A stretch of 64,000 nt of DNA from Thamnidium elegans (Eukaryota > Mucoromycota > Mucoromycetes > Mucorales > Mucoraceae), in the NCBI GenBank assembly GCA_025201345.1, contig JAIXMG010000009.1:620001-684000 (forward strand). Direction: 5' to 3'. Below the pieces are notes generated by a model that ran no database searches, was not told the DNA's origin, and saw nothing but the letters and a program-made list of their open reading frames with translations. Each line of letters begins with the position of its first letter. Position 1 is the first letter of the stretch. Positions 35,627-50,818 of this stretch are shown here, in pieces. The position numbers were made by a program, and so were the translations under genes.

Positions 35627-36581
35627 ATGTCTGTTTTATCTTTAAGTACGTTTTTATATACACATCATTTTAGAAAGAAAGAAAAAAGACTAACATAATC
35701 AACACTAGCCTCAGCTCTTAAGGCTTTACAACCATTTAAACAAGTCAACACTGTTCGTGTGTTGAGGTAAAAAAAAAAAAAAAAAACTTTTTTTTTAAAA
35801 AAATATAAAAAGACAGTTATGGCTAAACATTCAAATTAGCTTCTCTACTACATCATTAAGACGTGCCGAACAACCTACACCCGATAGACCTCAAATTGGT
35901 GCTTCTTCACTTTTCGAAAATGTACAAGTTGAAGCTGAAGAAAAGTTAGCTCAACAAGATCGTAAGATCACTGAGAAGGAAGTGAGTGCGAAACGAAAAA
36001 AAAAGAGTAAAAGTAACAAAACGGATTATTGACATTATGTATATTACTAGTATCAATTTTCTTCTGGAAATTTCAAGACCAGTCCTCGTAAATTAAATAT
36101 GCTTGCACGTCAAATTCGTAACCTTCCTGTTGAAGAAGCTATCCGTCAAATGGAGTTTTCTGATAAGAGATCTGCCAAAAAGATTTTACACAATTTAGCA
36201 TTTGCCAGAAAGAATGCTGCTGATCAAAAGGGAATGGAAAACATGGTTGTTTGTAAGTAAAAACGTTTGATTAATAGAGAGAGAGAGATAGAGAGAGGAT
36301 TGCAACAAGACAATTTAACATTTATTTATATGTATATAGCACAAGCTTGGGTTGGTAAGGGTAGATATGTTAGACGTGTTAGAGCTCATGGTCGTGGTCA
36401 ATTTGGTGTTATGCACCATAAGGAAGCACACATCAAGTTCCTTTTCAAGGAAGCAGCTGAGAAATCAACCGAAAAGGAAGATAGAAGAAACATTAGAGGC
36501 TGGAACGATCCCAAAAAGACTTGGACTCCATTAAAGGAAAACAAGCCTATTTATAACGCAAAGGCTTTTTACAACTGGTAA
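35627..36581 (+). CDS. Mitochondrial large-subunit ribosomal protein uL22m
   Basis: Five exons (35627-35645, 35709-35766, 35840-35981, 36051-36252, 36340-36581) give 220 residues. The N-terminus MSVLSLTSALKALQPFKQ and then FSTTSLRRAEQ is a typical mitochondrial presequence. The mature part has the uL22 features FKTSPRKLNMLARQIRNLPV, AIRQMEFSDKRSAKKILHNL and VGKGRYVRRVRAHGRGQFGV. uL22 lines the polypeptide exit tunnel of the mitoribosome. The first exon is only 19 bp (MSVLSL plus one base). The C-terminus, with a Trp-rich WNDPKKTWTPLKENKPIY extension, is typical of fungal mitochondrial forms. It is the second mitochondrial translation gene in the window besides the RsmH-like enzyme. Confidence 0.9.
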
Positions 36582-36784
36582 AAAAGAATACCACATTCGA
36601 CAACATACAACCTTTTATATATGTATTAGTTTTTACTTTTTTTTTTTTTTGCGTTTCATTTAACTTTATATAATTAAAGCTTTGGCTCGAGAGTCAATCA
36701 TCTATCAAAAAATAAATAAGAATGTCTTATCCAATTTATTCAATTATTGATTGAAACCGTCTTGGCTGTAATTCTGATGGTCAA

Positions 36785-39040
36785 ACTATCATTTGCTGTC
36801 CTAACCCTCGTTTGACTTTTTGATCAGAACAGCTCAATGCAATTAAAAAAGGACATGTAAGAAGACAAGTGTATGGCATCATAGCCACGATTTTCAATCG
36901 ATTTTTGGACTGAAGTATGCTAAAATGTTCTTGTAAGCAACTTGAAAGGATCTTGTTTAACAAAGACATAATAAATATCTGCAATCAACCTGAAAAAGTA
37001 TGAATAATAATTTTTGGCAAGCTTCAATGTTTTCTGGCTTATTACGTCGACAAGGAGTTTCCAAGATTTCATTGTTACGTTGTGATAATGCTCGAAATTT
37101 TAATGCACGAGTTATATACTGACTTTTAAAGATATAAACGGGAAGTCGCATAGATCTTTGAGCAATATCTTCATCTTTGATTTGACTGATAATATGATAT
37201 GCACGGAATTCGGCTTCATTTTCTGTTTCAATACCTCTATCACGAAGATCATCGTAAAATTTCATTAAACTAATCAAAGCTACAAGAAAGTATAAGTATT
37301 GTGATTTCAAAACAAAAACAGAAATGTATATTTACTTTTATAAAGTTGTTCCATTTCTTGTGGTAAGCTAAAGATGCCTTCATCGTATTCACACATTTCA
37401 TGTAAACTAAGAATATGGAATCTAACAATTCTTTCATGAGTAGCTACAGCATCTAAATCACGAATGTTTTGAAGTGTAAAATCTTGACAAATAGATCTAG
37501 TACGATCACAAATAAATTTATGGCATTTGTCAATGGGGTTATTCACGAAAATGTTATCTACTAAATAATCCAAGGTTTTCTACAAAATAAAATATATATA
37601 TATGATTGAGCTTTTGATCATATATAAGAAAGAAAGAAAGATTTACATTTAAAGCAGCAGGTGTACGAACATCAGAAGGTAAAAGTTGTTCACTATCAGC
37701 AGCAGATCTTCTATACTTTTTAACGGTTTTATCAGGATCAATATTTCCTTCAGCATCCTTTTCCAAATCATCCAAATCATTTTGCATATCTCTTTCCAAC
37801 ATTTCAAATTCAGGACATTTCAATGTACAAGAACCTCTAAAATCAATAGCATCTTCCAAACTAGTTTGTTCATCAGGATTTGGAATTAATCCATCTCGAA
37901 TTGCTTGTTTTCTTTCAATTAGGCGTCTTTTTTTAAACTCTTGGTATAACACTTGATACGCACGGAATCTTTGGGCACGTTTTTCAGGTGTACTTCTTCC
38001 AGGACCGTTTGCCAAAAATAACGAAGCCGTAGTTTTATTAGGCATCAAAGGCGGTTGTGTAGGTGTTGATTTTAATACTGGTGGTTTCGTAGCTGGCTCT
38101 TTTACTTTATGTAGAACTCGAGCTGGAATAGGTTGATTATCCTCGACTGCTTTACCGAGACGTTTATTGATTGGAGCTTTAGCGGGTCGTTCATAAGGTG
38201 ATGATAATCTTTTAACCTTTAGTTTCGTATATGTATCACTTGGTTGGCTATTGGGAGCTGGTCTGACCTCAGTCGAATTGAATACCGGTTTATGGACGCT
38301 GGAAATAGATTGATCAAATGGACTGGAACGATTACTTTGTGTGCTGAAGGTTTTTGAAAATGGACCAACGTGTTTAGTGGCGGGTAATTGACCAAAAGGA
38401 TTTTGGCCGAAATTATTTGATGCAGGCTGCTTAAAACTGTTATAAAGTGGTTGATTGATTAAGCCTGTTGGCGAGTGGTTGATTAAAGTTGTTTACAGGC
38501 GGTTGGTTAAAGTTATTTACAGATGGCTGATTAAAGCTGTTTCCAATTGCTTGCTCTAATAAACTATTATTGGCAGGTTTAGGATTCCAGAACGGAGTAT
38601 CGTTCTTTTTGGCTGCATTAAATGGAGAGTCATGTCCAGATTCAACAAATTTGCCTTCTGATAACTTAGCTCTTTTTCCAAAAAACAAGGTTTGGTTGTC
38701 GCGAAAAGAGACTCTGGTATTGATTTGTTGGTGTTTGAAAGGGGCTGATATAACGTGTTTGAAAAGGTCTAGCAATAGCATTATAAAATGGATTGTTGGC
38801 AATTGGGCTATTGACAACAGGTTTATTGAATCCACCTTGATTAAAATTCAATGATTTATTTGAAGTTTGACCTATAGCTCTGTCAAAGACATTAAACCCA
38901 CCGCGTTGTTGATTTGACCAAATGTTTTTGTTTATCCTGGCTCGTTAAATGGTTAATTGAATGGTTGTGAATTATTGGAAGCAAACGCGGAGTTGAATGC
39001 TCCTAATCCAATACTTCTGTTGAATACGTTACCTTGCATT
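36785..39040 (-). pseudogene. SAC3/GANP-family mRNA-export factor, decaying copy
   Basis: The centre is well preserved. FRGSCTLKCPEFEMLERDMQ, KTVKKYRRSAADSEQLLPSD, then after an intron (about 37578-37646) YLVDNIFVNNPIDKCHKFIC and DRTRSICQDFTLQNIRDLDA match the SAC3 domain. A further intron precedes LISLMKFYDDLRDRGI. Sac3/GANP scaffolds TREX-2 at the nuclear pore. Both ends are broken. Near 39038-38890 an FG/FN-type N-terminus starting MQGNVFNRSIGLGAFNSAFA meets two in-frame stops. Frameshifts occur near 38690-38700 and 38470. At the C-terminus ENIEACQ, NYYSYFFRLIAD and SCLQEHFSILQSK lie in three different frames (37030-36870). The reading in between is open, suggesting a recent pseudogene or sequencing errors; a functional paralogue presumably lies elsewhere. 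Confidence 0.75.
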
Positions 39041-39457
39041 ATTTTCAAACGGTAAAAGAGAGATGTTGTCTTTTTTTTTTAAAAAAAAAGAGAAATAAAT
39101 ATGTGTGGTCGGCTAATCAAAAACATACGCCGCAGGAAAATTGGTGTGAAATTATCGGCTCGAACCAAGTTGTACGTACCACCATCAAAATTCTATTTAA
39201 ACTCAAGTTTTGGTTCAAAATCTAAAAAGCAGACCCTCCTTTTTATTTGTAATCTTGACTTAAGACTTATGTAATCAGATTAATCATTTCTCGCATCAAT
39301 TTACGTAAGTTTTTTTTTGTGTAGCACAGCAATAACAATAGTAGAATTATAGTTTAAACGGGATTATATGATTTATATAATAAAAAAAAGGAATGTGCAA
39401 AAAAAAAAAAAGATGAATAATGAAAGAAATGTGCGTTATGTATGTAATTTAAAAAAT

Positions 39458-42014
<2,557 letters not shown>

Positions 42015-44054
42015 ATGTCAAATGCGTTACTATTAAGACTTTTTACTTCGGATTACTTTAACGCATGGATTGCTATATCTTATATTTTTCGATACCCTGA
42101 TAATGTAGGTATTCAACATTATCTTTGTACCCAACTTCGAAAGTTTCCCATTGCAGAAATAGAATTCTTCTTACCTCAACTCATGTAAAGCATAATAAAT
42201 TACCTCGGTTCCCAAATTATTTATATTTAAGGTTACTAATATCAATTCTTTTTATGTAGGCACCTTTTAATTACCCGGCCCACAGAATCTGTCGCTCTTG
42301 AATGTTATATCATTGATGCATGTGAAAAATCCACACATATCGCTGTCATGGTAACTGAAGAATACCTTAAAATTTTTTTTTTGATTCTGACTTGATAATT
42401 TTTTTTAGTCGCTATGGTATTTACAAGCCTATTTATCTGATTTAGCTAGTACTCCCAATCATCCTTCGTTTCAATTATGTAAACGTGTATTTAATCGATG
42501 TCAAAGTATTGTATTTTCAGAAGAAGAACAAATATATGCTAATCAACAGGTACGAGAAAATACATTTCCTACTTTAGTTGGTATGGGTGCCTTATTGGCA
42601 GGGATTGGTCAACCACTTGTGACAAAACCAGTAGGTAGTGTTGCACTTGCTCAGGGAAGAAAGCCAAGACCTTTTTCATTTCTTCCCGATATTGTACGAC
42701 GCAATACCACAGACGAAAAACCAGATCTATCCAAGGTCTCATTTCAATCAGATTCGCAATTAGAAACTAATATTAGTATTTTACGAGAGAAACATTTTAC
42801 TGTATCGTTAGAGGATTTACATAAAGGTAAAGCGTTCTCTGTATCACGTTATTTGAAACAAGCGCAACAGAAAATCAATCACACGGTACGGTCTACGTTA
42901 GTGTCGCATGATGCAAATGCACCTTCACAGTTGTTAAATGGAGGAGGCATGGATCCTATCAATATGAAAGCTATGGCTCAATCTTCTGTACCACTGGATC
43001 AAGTATTAGGTCAAAGTCCACCAAAGCGATCCCATTCATTAGATTATTTAGAAGATGATATGGTAAATAGTAGTGAGTCGGATGATGATGAAGTTTACGC
43101 ATTGTCTAAATTGAGCTTGGATGATCGGCGCCACTTACTCCGGTCCAACTATTTTCGCTCCGAAATGCAGTTTTTATTGGCCTTGGTGGATATTGCAACT
43201 CGTTTGGTGATCGTACCAAAGCGTGCTAGATTAAGTGCTTTACATGCTGAGTTGACACTATTAAACCATAATTTACCCGCTGAAATTTGTATGCCGTTAT
43301 GGTGTCCTGCTACGGTAGATAGACCTTATCATCATCGCATTGTTAGAATTAGTCCTACAGATGCCGTTGTATTAAATTCAGCAGAAAGGGTATGTTATTT
43401 TTTTAAAAGGAGAAAGGTGGGGGAAAACTAATACTATGTATACTAACCTGATTTTTTTCTATAAGGCTCCTTATTTATTAATGATTGAAGTATTGGATGA
43501 CGAACTTAGTTTAGAAAATGGATTTAAATCATCACTTAGTAAAATTAAAAAACATGGGCATAGACACTCTAGTAGCTCAATCATTTTAAAAAAGAAATTT
43601 GTGGATGATGAAGACGATGATGATTTAGGTGATTTAGGGTCACCTACCAGCACACACAGTTTTGATATCCCTCGCTCTGTTTCTTCTTCTACTATCTCTA
43701 GCAGTGTTGTAGTTGTAGATCCTTCATTGCCAGGGTCAGACAGTTCACATCACTTGTTTGATGCAGAGGGATTTGCAGAAAAAATGAAAACTGCAGCTAT
43801 TCTATTGGCACAATTGCAAATAGATAATCCACAGCAGGAAAATACAACAATTCGTGCTAGTACAGACGGTATTCGACAAAAGATCATTGCTGAGATGATG
43901 GCTTTGGAAGATGATCGTATGGAAAAAATGGCAGCACATGGTGTTGATAGTGGTATTGGAGAAGATGGCGGTCATGAATTAGATGATGAAAGTCGAGTGG
44001 CTATGGTAGTAAACAAAGAAGATCCTAGTGGTAAATATAGTGTACTTTTTTATA

Positions 44055-44089
<35 letters not shown>

Positions 44090-45123
44090 TGCAACTAAAA
44101 AAACATGTCATGTAGCTGCTGTGTTTTCTGAAAATTGGGAAACCAAGAAAGAACGCATTCGTGCTGAATCACCTTATGGTCACTTACCTAATTGGCGTCT
44201 TATTTCCGTTATTGTAAAGAATGGAGCAGATCTTCGTCAAGAACAGTTTGCGGTACAACTAATTCGTGAAATGCAAAAGATTTGGCAAGATACTAAATTA
44301 GATGTTTGGGTTCAATAGTAAGTATTATGCTAATCATTGTTTTTTTTATACTAATTTTGTTTTTCTAGTGTCCGTATTTTGGTTACTTCTGATGATTCTG
44401 GGTTAATTGAAACGATTAAAAATGCCATTTCAATTCATTCGATTAAAAAAGAAGCTTATATTAGAAAATGGAATCCAGAGGGTCAAGTATTTACGTTACA
44501 AGATTATTATCAAAGACGATGGGGACTTCCTGGTACAGCCAGTTATAAAAAGGCACAAGACGCGTTTATGAGAAGTTTAGCTGGTTATTCTATTGCTTCT
44601 TATTTGCTACAAATCAAAGATAGACATAATGGAAACATTTTAATTGATGATGCTGGACACATCATTCATATCGATTTTGGTTTCATTTTATCCAACTCGC
44701 CTGGTTCTGTTGGATTTGAAATGGCTCCCTTCAAATTATCACAAGAGTATATCGATATATTGGGTGGTATTCATAGTGAAAAGTTTGCTGAATATAGAGC
44801 TTTGATGAAGTCTGCGTTTATAGCTGTAAGAAAACATAGTGATAACATTTTACTGCTAACAGAAATGATGTCAAAGGATTCAAAGTTACCTTGTTTTGTC
44901 AACGGTCAACACGCACTTTCACAACTTCGAGATAGATTCCAGTTACAATTAACTGACCCTCAAGTAGAAGCATTTGTAGATAAATTAATTATGAGTAGTT
45001 GTGGTAATGTATTTACCAGACTTTATGACACATATCAATATTATTCACAGGTAAAAAGAAACAATGAGACGTAACAAATATGTGTATAACTAACATTTTA
45101 TTTTAATATAGGGTGTCTTGTAA
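42015..45123 (+). CDS. pik1: Phosphatidylinositol 4-kinase, Pik1/PI4K-beta type
   Basis: Seven exons (42015-42184, 42260-42350, 42409-43389, 43466-44030, 44116-44317, 44369-45050, 45112-45123) give 900 residues. The N-terminus MSNALLLRLFTSDYFNAWIA and helical repeats with FPIAEIEFFLPQL match the lipid-kinase-unique region. A central Ser/Asp-rich segment is probably phosphorylated. The C-terminal kinase domain shows LISVIVKNGADLRQEQFAVQ, the catalytic loop IKDRHNGNILI and the metal-binding HIDFGFIL, with the PI4KB-specific FTRLYDTYQYYSQGVL ending. It makes PI4P at the Golgi for secretion. The last exon is only 12 bp (GVL and stop). Intron 4 contains about 26 consecutive A and intron 3 ends in an AAG acceptor. 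Confidence 0.95.
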
Positions 45124-46302
45124 TTTATTTTAAATCTAATTCTTAATACTTATTCCTTTTCCTTTTCTCCCTCACTCTATTTTTTTGTTACTACCCCCCT
45201 CCCCTTCACTAATTCCTTTTTTTTTAAATAAAATTACGTATTTGAAATCAGATAAGATCAAGTTGTGTCAACATTGCTTACTCTATCAGAGTAATGTTTC
45301 AGGACCTCTATTTTTCATCATGTCAAATACATGTAATTAAACATGACCTTTTTGAAATCATTTATTAGTTTACATGGTTATTATTGCCATCAAACACAAA
45401 CTTGTTGTAAAATAAGAAAATACCAATGTCATTAACGAAATGTAAAAAAAAAACGTTTCAAAATCCTCAGCTGTTATCTTCATGAATAGATCAAGATAGG
45501 CCTTTTGTAGGTATTTCTTTTTTTTGTTAATTACAAGACAAGAAAGGTTCTCACGCATTAAAAACACAATAAAACGATAGATGATGAACAAAAAGGTGAA
45601 GAAGAAAAAACTTTTTTCTTTTTTCAGAGTGCGGTTTATCCGCGAAATTGAACTTCAGACGAAATTGGTTTTCAGAGGGGCTACTAGTCGTCTTAAAAGA
45701 AAATAGTACATACACTTTGACTTCATAGTGATATATATTTGTACGATAGAATGTTCCTATATGGATAGAGAAATAAAATTAAACGCGAGTTTTATTCTAG
45801 TTTCTAAAATTGAAAACGAAGTTGTAGAATGTATCAAACTATAAATTTAAATGGTAGAAACAGTTCTTTTCCAACTTAAAATACGGTTAACTTACTATAT
45901 AAAAACAAAGTTACCAGAGATAAAAAAAGAAAAAGAAAAAAAACGCCTGTGCAGTAGTCAATGAAAATAAAGTTATAGTCCATTACATACTCAATAATTG
46001 ATATATTATGAAAATAACTTTATACTTATCTCGAAATAGCTTTATACTTGTCTCAAAGTAACTTTATACGACAGAAAATAACTTTGCGATACTGAAAACA
46101 GTTGGGGAAGAAATTATATCCGCTCAACGTTTCGGGATCGAGAAATGCATATTTCTGTCACGGAAATAAAAACAAATTTGTACATAACAATGTACTTTTT
46201 TTTTCCTCCATACCTCAACATCTTCTTTTCTTCTTTAAACGATACTTTTTTTCCCTCCCCTTCTAGCTTTCTCTCTATTTTTTTATACAAAAAACATACC
46301 CG
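45124..46302. other. Long intergenic stretch
   Basis: Pik1 3' flank and Myb gene 5' flank. Three near-repeats of a (AA/GT)AACTTTATAC motif occur around 46005-46085, and pyrimidine tracts precede the Myb gene. No coding or RNA gene is supported. Confidence 0.5.
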
Positions 46303-47865
46303 ATGGATTTATTTGACGATTGCTGGGATAACTCAGAAGTAATATATCGGACTTGTTTTATTTCCAAGTAACTAATCCTTTTTTCCTGTAATAGAGTTAC
46401 CAGCGTGAAATGAATATGCAACAGGTACCTTATTTACCTTTATACTCCCGAGAGTATATGTATATATAATCAAATACTAACTGATACGAATAGGCTTACG
46501 CAAATCAAGAAATGATGGCTGGTCTCGTACAACCGGTCCTTAAAGTAGAAGGAGTAGTTCAGGTACTTGAATAAATAAAAAAATATCCTCCGAAAAAAAA
46601 AATCGAATAATTTTTCGTACGCTTAGACACCTCTATCAGATTACTGTGGTGGATTATCTGCATGCCCTTCTCCCTATATGGTAAATACGTCAGTGCTAAA
46701 ATTAAAATAGTGTAAGGTCATAACGAACATTATCTATAGATGTCACCTAGTAAACGACGTTATTCACTCGGAGGTTATGATGTACCTCGATGGGCACCAT
46801 ATACTCCTTTTATGTCACCTATCGTGACAACTACAAGAAGTCATTCGGTCAAACGTAATAAAAGACCATCTACATATTCCCGCTGGACTTTGGAAGAAGA
46901 CGAGTTATTACGTCAAGCTGTACAAGTACACGGACCTCATAAGTGGTCTTTAATTGCCTCGCATGTACCGAATAGAACACCAATGCAATGTTCTACAAGG
47001 TGGTTAGGAGCATTAAAGTAATTATATTTACATATCAATATAAATTATAAAGTTAACCTTTTTAATTTATAACTACTTTGTATAGTCCAAACATTCATAA
47101 AGGAAGATGGACAGAAAATGAGGATGCTATATTACGTTATTCTGTATTGGAATATGCAAATGTTACAGATCCTGAAGGAAGAATTCAACCTATTCCTTGG
47201 AACAAGATTGCAGAAAGAATACCCAACAGAACAGGTATTCAGTGCCAAGCAAGATGGACAGAAGCATTAGACCCTTATGTACGTAAAGGAAAATGGGGTT
47301 TAGAAGAAGACGCTTTATTACGGATGGGCGTCAATGATTTTGGTCGTTGTTGGATACGCATTGCTGAAACAATTCCTGGTAGAACTCAGGTAAAAAAAAA
47401 AAAAAGAATATGGGTATATCTCTTTTTGTACTCAAGCTTTATTTTTAGAGACAATGTCGTACACGTTGGATGCAAATAAAGTACAAAGAAGACCGTCAGC
47501 AAAGATCAGAACAAAAGCAAAAACTAAACGATGCCGCAGACGATGCTTCTTCGCAAAGCTACATTTCTTCTGATGAAGATGACGTAGACGAAGTAGATAT
47601 GCAACAACATCATCAACAGCAACAAAATCAGCAAAGACAACAGCACCAGCAACAACAACAGCAACAGAAAAAATCACTCCAACAACAAGTGCCTGCCTTT
47701 TTCATCGTTGATGATTTTGATACTCAACTTCACCAGGCTAATGCTACTCCCCCTCCTCCACCACCTGCTCCGGTAGTAGATTTTTTAAAGGAAGAGGATT
47801 TCTTTTTATCAACCGATTGGTCGCTAAATGATTATCAACAACCTCATAACTATGATTTTAATTAG
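46303..47865 (+). CDS. Three-repeat Myb-type DNA-binding protein
   Basis: Seven exons (46303-46338, 46395-46424, 46494-46562, 46627-46680, 46740-47017, 47086-47389, 47449-47865) give 395 residues. Four very short exons of 30-69 bp encode an acidic leader starting MDLFDDCWDNSE. Three Myb repeats follow: about residues 108-157 (SRWTLEEDELLRQAVQVHGP), 160-215 (GRWTENEDAILRYSVLEYAN) and 217-265 (KGKWGLEEDALLRMGVNDFG). Repeat 2 has an insert (NVTDPEGRIQPIP). The C-terminal part is acidic, then Gln/His-rich from CAG/CAA repeats, then poly-Pro, ending in a Trp/Asp-containing segment that could be an activation domain. Nuclear regulator by family; target genes are unknown. All splice junctions fit GT-AG, and the small leading exons are the least certain part. 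Confidence 0.85.
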
Positions 47866-48308
47866 ACGCACTAACAAAAAAAAAAAAAAAAACGTCCAGC
47901 AAAAAAAACAACAACAAAACGAAAAAAAAAAAGAAAAAAAAAAACTTATGCCCCCTATAACTTATTCTAATCATTAACTTATCTTAACTTATTAACACAA
48001 TATATGCATTATCCCCCCTCAACTAAAAAAAAAAAAAGAGAAATCTTTTTTTTATATATATAGACACGCACACCCATCAAACTCTGCTCATTTTATTAGG
48101 CTCCTATGTTTCTAGTCCTTTATCTTTGCGGTTTTTTTTCCTAATTTTTTTGTACAAATATATATTTATTCTTCCTCGTCTGCGATCCCCCATTTTTTAA
48201 CCTTTTTTTCTAATTAAATTATTTTTAAAAACAAAAAATGCGCCTTCGTATCATTTTGTGGATTCTGTATTATGTAGAACGGACGAATTAATTGTACTAT
48301 AATCACTG

Positions 48309-49951
48309 CAGTAGCGGCTCTATTTAAGGGTGTTAGATTTAAGGGTAGGCTTTATTTAAGAATGGATTTCTCCAGGACGTCTTCGATACCTAGGTGGTGG
48401 AGAATACCGTTAAATCATCCATTCTAAAAAGCAGTCGTAGTGTATATTGAATCTCCAGTAGGTCCTCTCGTAATGAGTTAGAATGAAGCTATGTTTAGTT
48501 GCATGGTTTATAAATAGGCTTTCTTAAGAACCACGGTGAGCGCCCATAGGAATAGTGAGGATCGGGTATCCTGTGGTCCGTAAGAGTTTGTATAGAACTA
48601 TATCCTATTTACTCTATGGTTATGAAAATAGATATAAAGATGTCAAGAAGGTCATGCTTGTAGCTTTAGATGCTAACAAAGATGCGTATTCAAGATTTTC
48701 GATTTCGACACTGTCAATTTAGAAAAAGACAGTAAGGCTGGCTTAGATGCAAAATGTAATACGTTGCCTGTATGGTTTAAGATACCTGAATGTGTTCAAG
48801 TTGTTGCTGATGCTTACGATTCATCTGTATGTATTTACAGCGAACCTTCCTTCGTATCATTTGCAGACGAAACATTTACTTACTTACCACTCAAAGCTCC
48901 AATAAAACTTAAAGTGAAAGTACAGCCTTTTATTCTTCAAAATTAATTAAATGTACATTGGCTCGCTGTTAAATTAGACCATTTACAATTTAAGTATCCT
49001 CCCATCCAAAAACTGTATTTTAGTGTTGATAAAACATATTCTCCTCTATTTAAAGTAACTTGGAATATTTTTGGCCAGTTTCCAAAACATAAAGAAAACG
49101 TATCTATTGATCCAAAAAATATAGATTATGTTAACACTGTCTCTTCAGATGAAGAATAACTCACTATTTATATAAAATAAACTTTTTATTAAAATTATTC
49201 ATAAACTTTGATCAATTACTGTTTGAATTTTTTTTTGTCTATTTATAGACAGCGGTGGTGTGACAGATCCGACATTAGGGACCAACGTGATGTGACAAAC
49301 TCTTACGGACCACGGCGTACCCAATCCTCACTATCCCTATGGGCGCCCACCGTGGTCCCTAAGAAAAACGTTTATAAATATCAAAACTCAAAAATTATTC
49401 GTAAAAATAACTTGAAGTTCAATTTCGAAGTATGCATGTTCAGGGGTAAACTATTGACATTGGTAGAACTATATTATGAAAATACGTTAAAGCTAATTAA
49501 AGCAATATAATATTCACACCGGGAGTCTTACTATATCAATTGCTTCAGCCTTTTTTTCTTCAGTAGTATTAAAATGAAAGCCTTGAAAACTGTATAATAG
49601 CATCCCCTGCCTTTTTGTATCTAGTATATAATAAGGTTAATAGATATAATCCGGTATAAACACAGTAAAATGTTTTTTGTTTGAGCCAAAATGTTCCATA
49701 CTCTTCACTGATAGTATCGTTTTTTACTTGTTAAATACTTCGGTAAATATATTTAAACTATTTACTTCTTATAAGTCGCTGTTTATTTATGGGTATATCA
49801 GAAAGCTATATTATGTTGCCACTTGGAATAGTTAAGCACCAAAAAAAAAGTCTTATGCAGTATTTTTATTGCCGGATATACAATATAATTGTCCCGTCCA
49901 CTGTTCGATTTAAGGCCAGATTTCGGCCATCCCCAAATAGATCCGCTACTG
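48309..49951. mobile_element. Outer DNA-transposon remnant with CAGTAGCGG-type ends
   Basis: CAGTAGCGGCTCTATTTAAG at 48309 is mirrored by AAATAGATCCGCTACTG ending at 49951. The inverse reads CAGTAGCGGATCTATTT, differing at one of the first 17 positions. CAGTGGCGG-like termini are common in hAT elements, so this is probably a hAT-derived remnant. No 8-bp target duplication is visible. It encloses a second, independent TIR element (48521-49365), so it appears to have been hit by a nested insertion. Confidence 0.45.
48521..49365 (+). mobile_element. Nested TIR element carrying an OTU-like protein fragment
   Basis: Arms of about 70 bp (48521-48590 and 49296-49365) are imperfect inverted repeats with terminus TTCTTAGGGACCACGGT in the better copy. 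The interior plus strand reads through several stops. A block from about 48640 leads into LPVWFKIPECVQVVADAYDS (in the frame 48764-48946), then YLPLKAPIKLK and ILQN. After a stop comes NVHWLAVKLDHLQFKYPPIQ, and the reading ends NTVSSDEE before a TAA near 49159. A Cys-containing block followed about 65 residues later by an HW motif resembles the OTU-like cysteine protease carried by some fungal Mutator-like elements. No transposase remains, so the copy is non-autonomous. Confidence 0.55.
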
Positions 49952-50134
49952 TATAGGACTTGGTAACTAGGGGGAAAAAGATCTCTACAATATAATTAAT
50001 ATGAGGGAATAAACAACGAAATAGGTTTTTAAAGACAATAAATTATTTATTATTTTGATAATATTTAGAAAATATATATTTTTTTTGATGAAAAAAAAAA
50101 AAAAAAGTCAATCATAAATAGATGACAAAGGTAT
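49400..50134. other. Gene-free transposon-derived and intergenic DNA
   Basis: The right part of the outer element and the 3' flank of the HsbA-like gene. No open frame or RNA signature is supported. Confidence 0.5.
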
Positions 50135-50818
50135 TTAGATACCGTAAGCAGATCTGGCAGCAGCGAAAGCGTTGTTGATTTCGGTAACATAACCATTGGC
50201 GGTCTCCAAGTAAGATGGGGGATCAGTGGGGGTCTTGGCGATCAAACAAGCATCCAAGGTCTTGGTTTGGGCATCCAAGGCCTTAATATCGGTCTTGACA
50301 ATGGTAGTGGCCAAGAAGATAGCGTCGAATTGAGACTTCTTAGATGTGATGGCACTTAAAGCATCAGTGACCTTGGGGACGAGAACTTGAACGGTGTCAA
50401 GGACAGCATCGGCTTCAGGAAGAGTAATGGTACCAACGTCAACACAACAGTCAACACCGGCCTTCTTGAGACGGGTTTCAAGTTCTTGTTCCAAGGTGTG
50501 AATTTTGTTAGCACCACCAATACCGGCAGAAGAAGTGAAAGCAAGGACCTATATATTAATTATTAGTATTTTTTTTTACTAGAAATAACTCGGGATTAAA
50601 TCTTACAGCAGTGTTAACAACTTCGAGTTGGGCACCAGCAGAGCTAATGCTATCAATACAGAGTTGAACAGGAGCGGAAATAGCACGCTTGTTAACGGAA
50701 GCAGCGTTGGCTATAGAAAAAATTCATTTAAGTACTCAATGTGTATTAATTTTTCTCCTTTTTACTTACCAGAGAGAGCGAAGGCAGCAGCAATGAAGAG
50801 AGTAGAGAAGGCGCGCAT
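50135..50818 (-). CDS. Secreted HsbA-like cell-wall/hydrophobic-surface-binding protein
   Basis: Three exons (50770-50818, 50607-50710, 50135-50548) give 188 residues. A clear signal peptide (MRAFSTLFIAAAFALSANA) is followed by SVNKR, a Kex2-type site. The mature part is a four-helix-like domain rich in Ala, Thr and Val (LPEADAVLDTVQVLVPKVTD, SKKSQFDAIFLATTIVKTDI), matching the hydrophobic surface-binding protein A / galactomannoprotein family. Fungal relatives coat the wall or bind hydrophobic surfaces and help recruit lytic enzymes. Codon use is strongly biased (GCC, ACC, GTC, AAG), like eL19 and PGI, so the gene is probably highly expressed. A Cys-Cys pair at GVDCCVDVG is notable. Confidence 0.85.
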
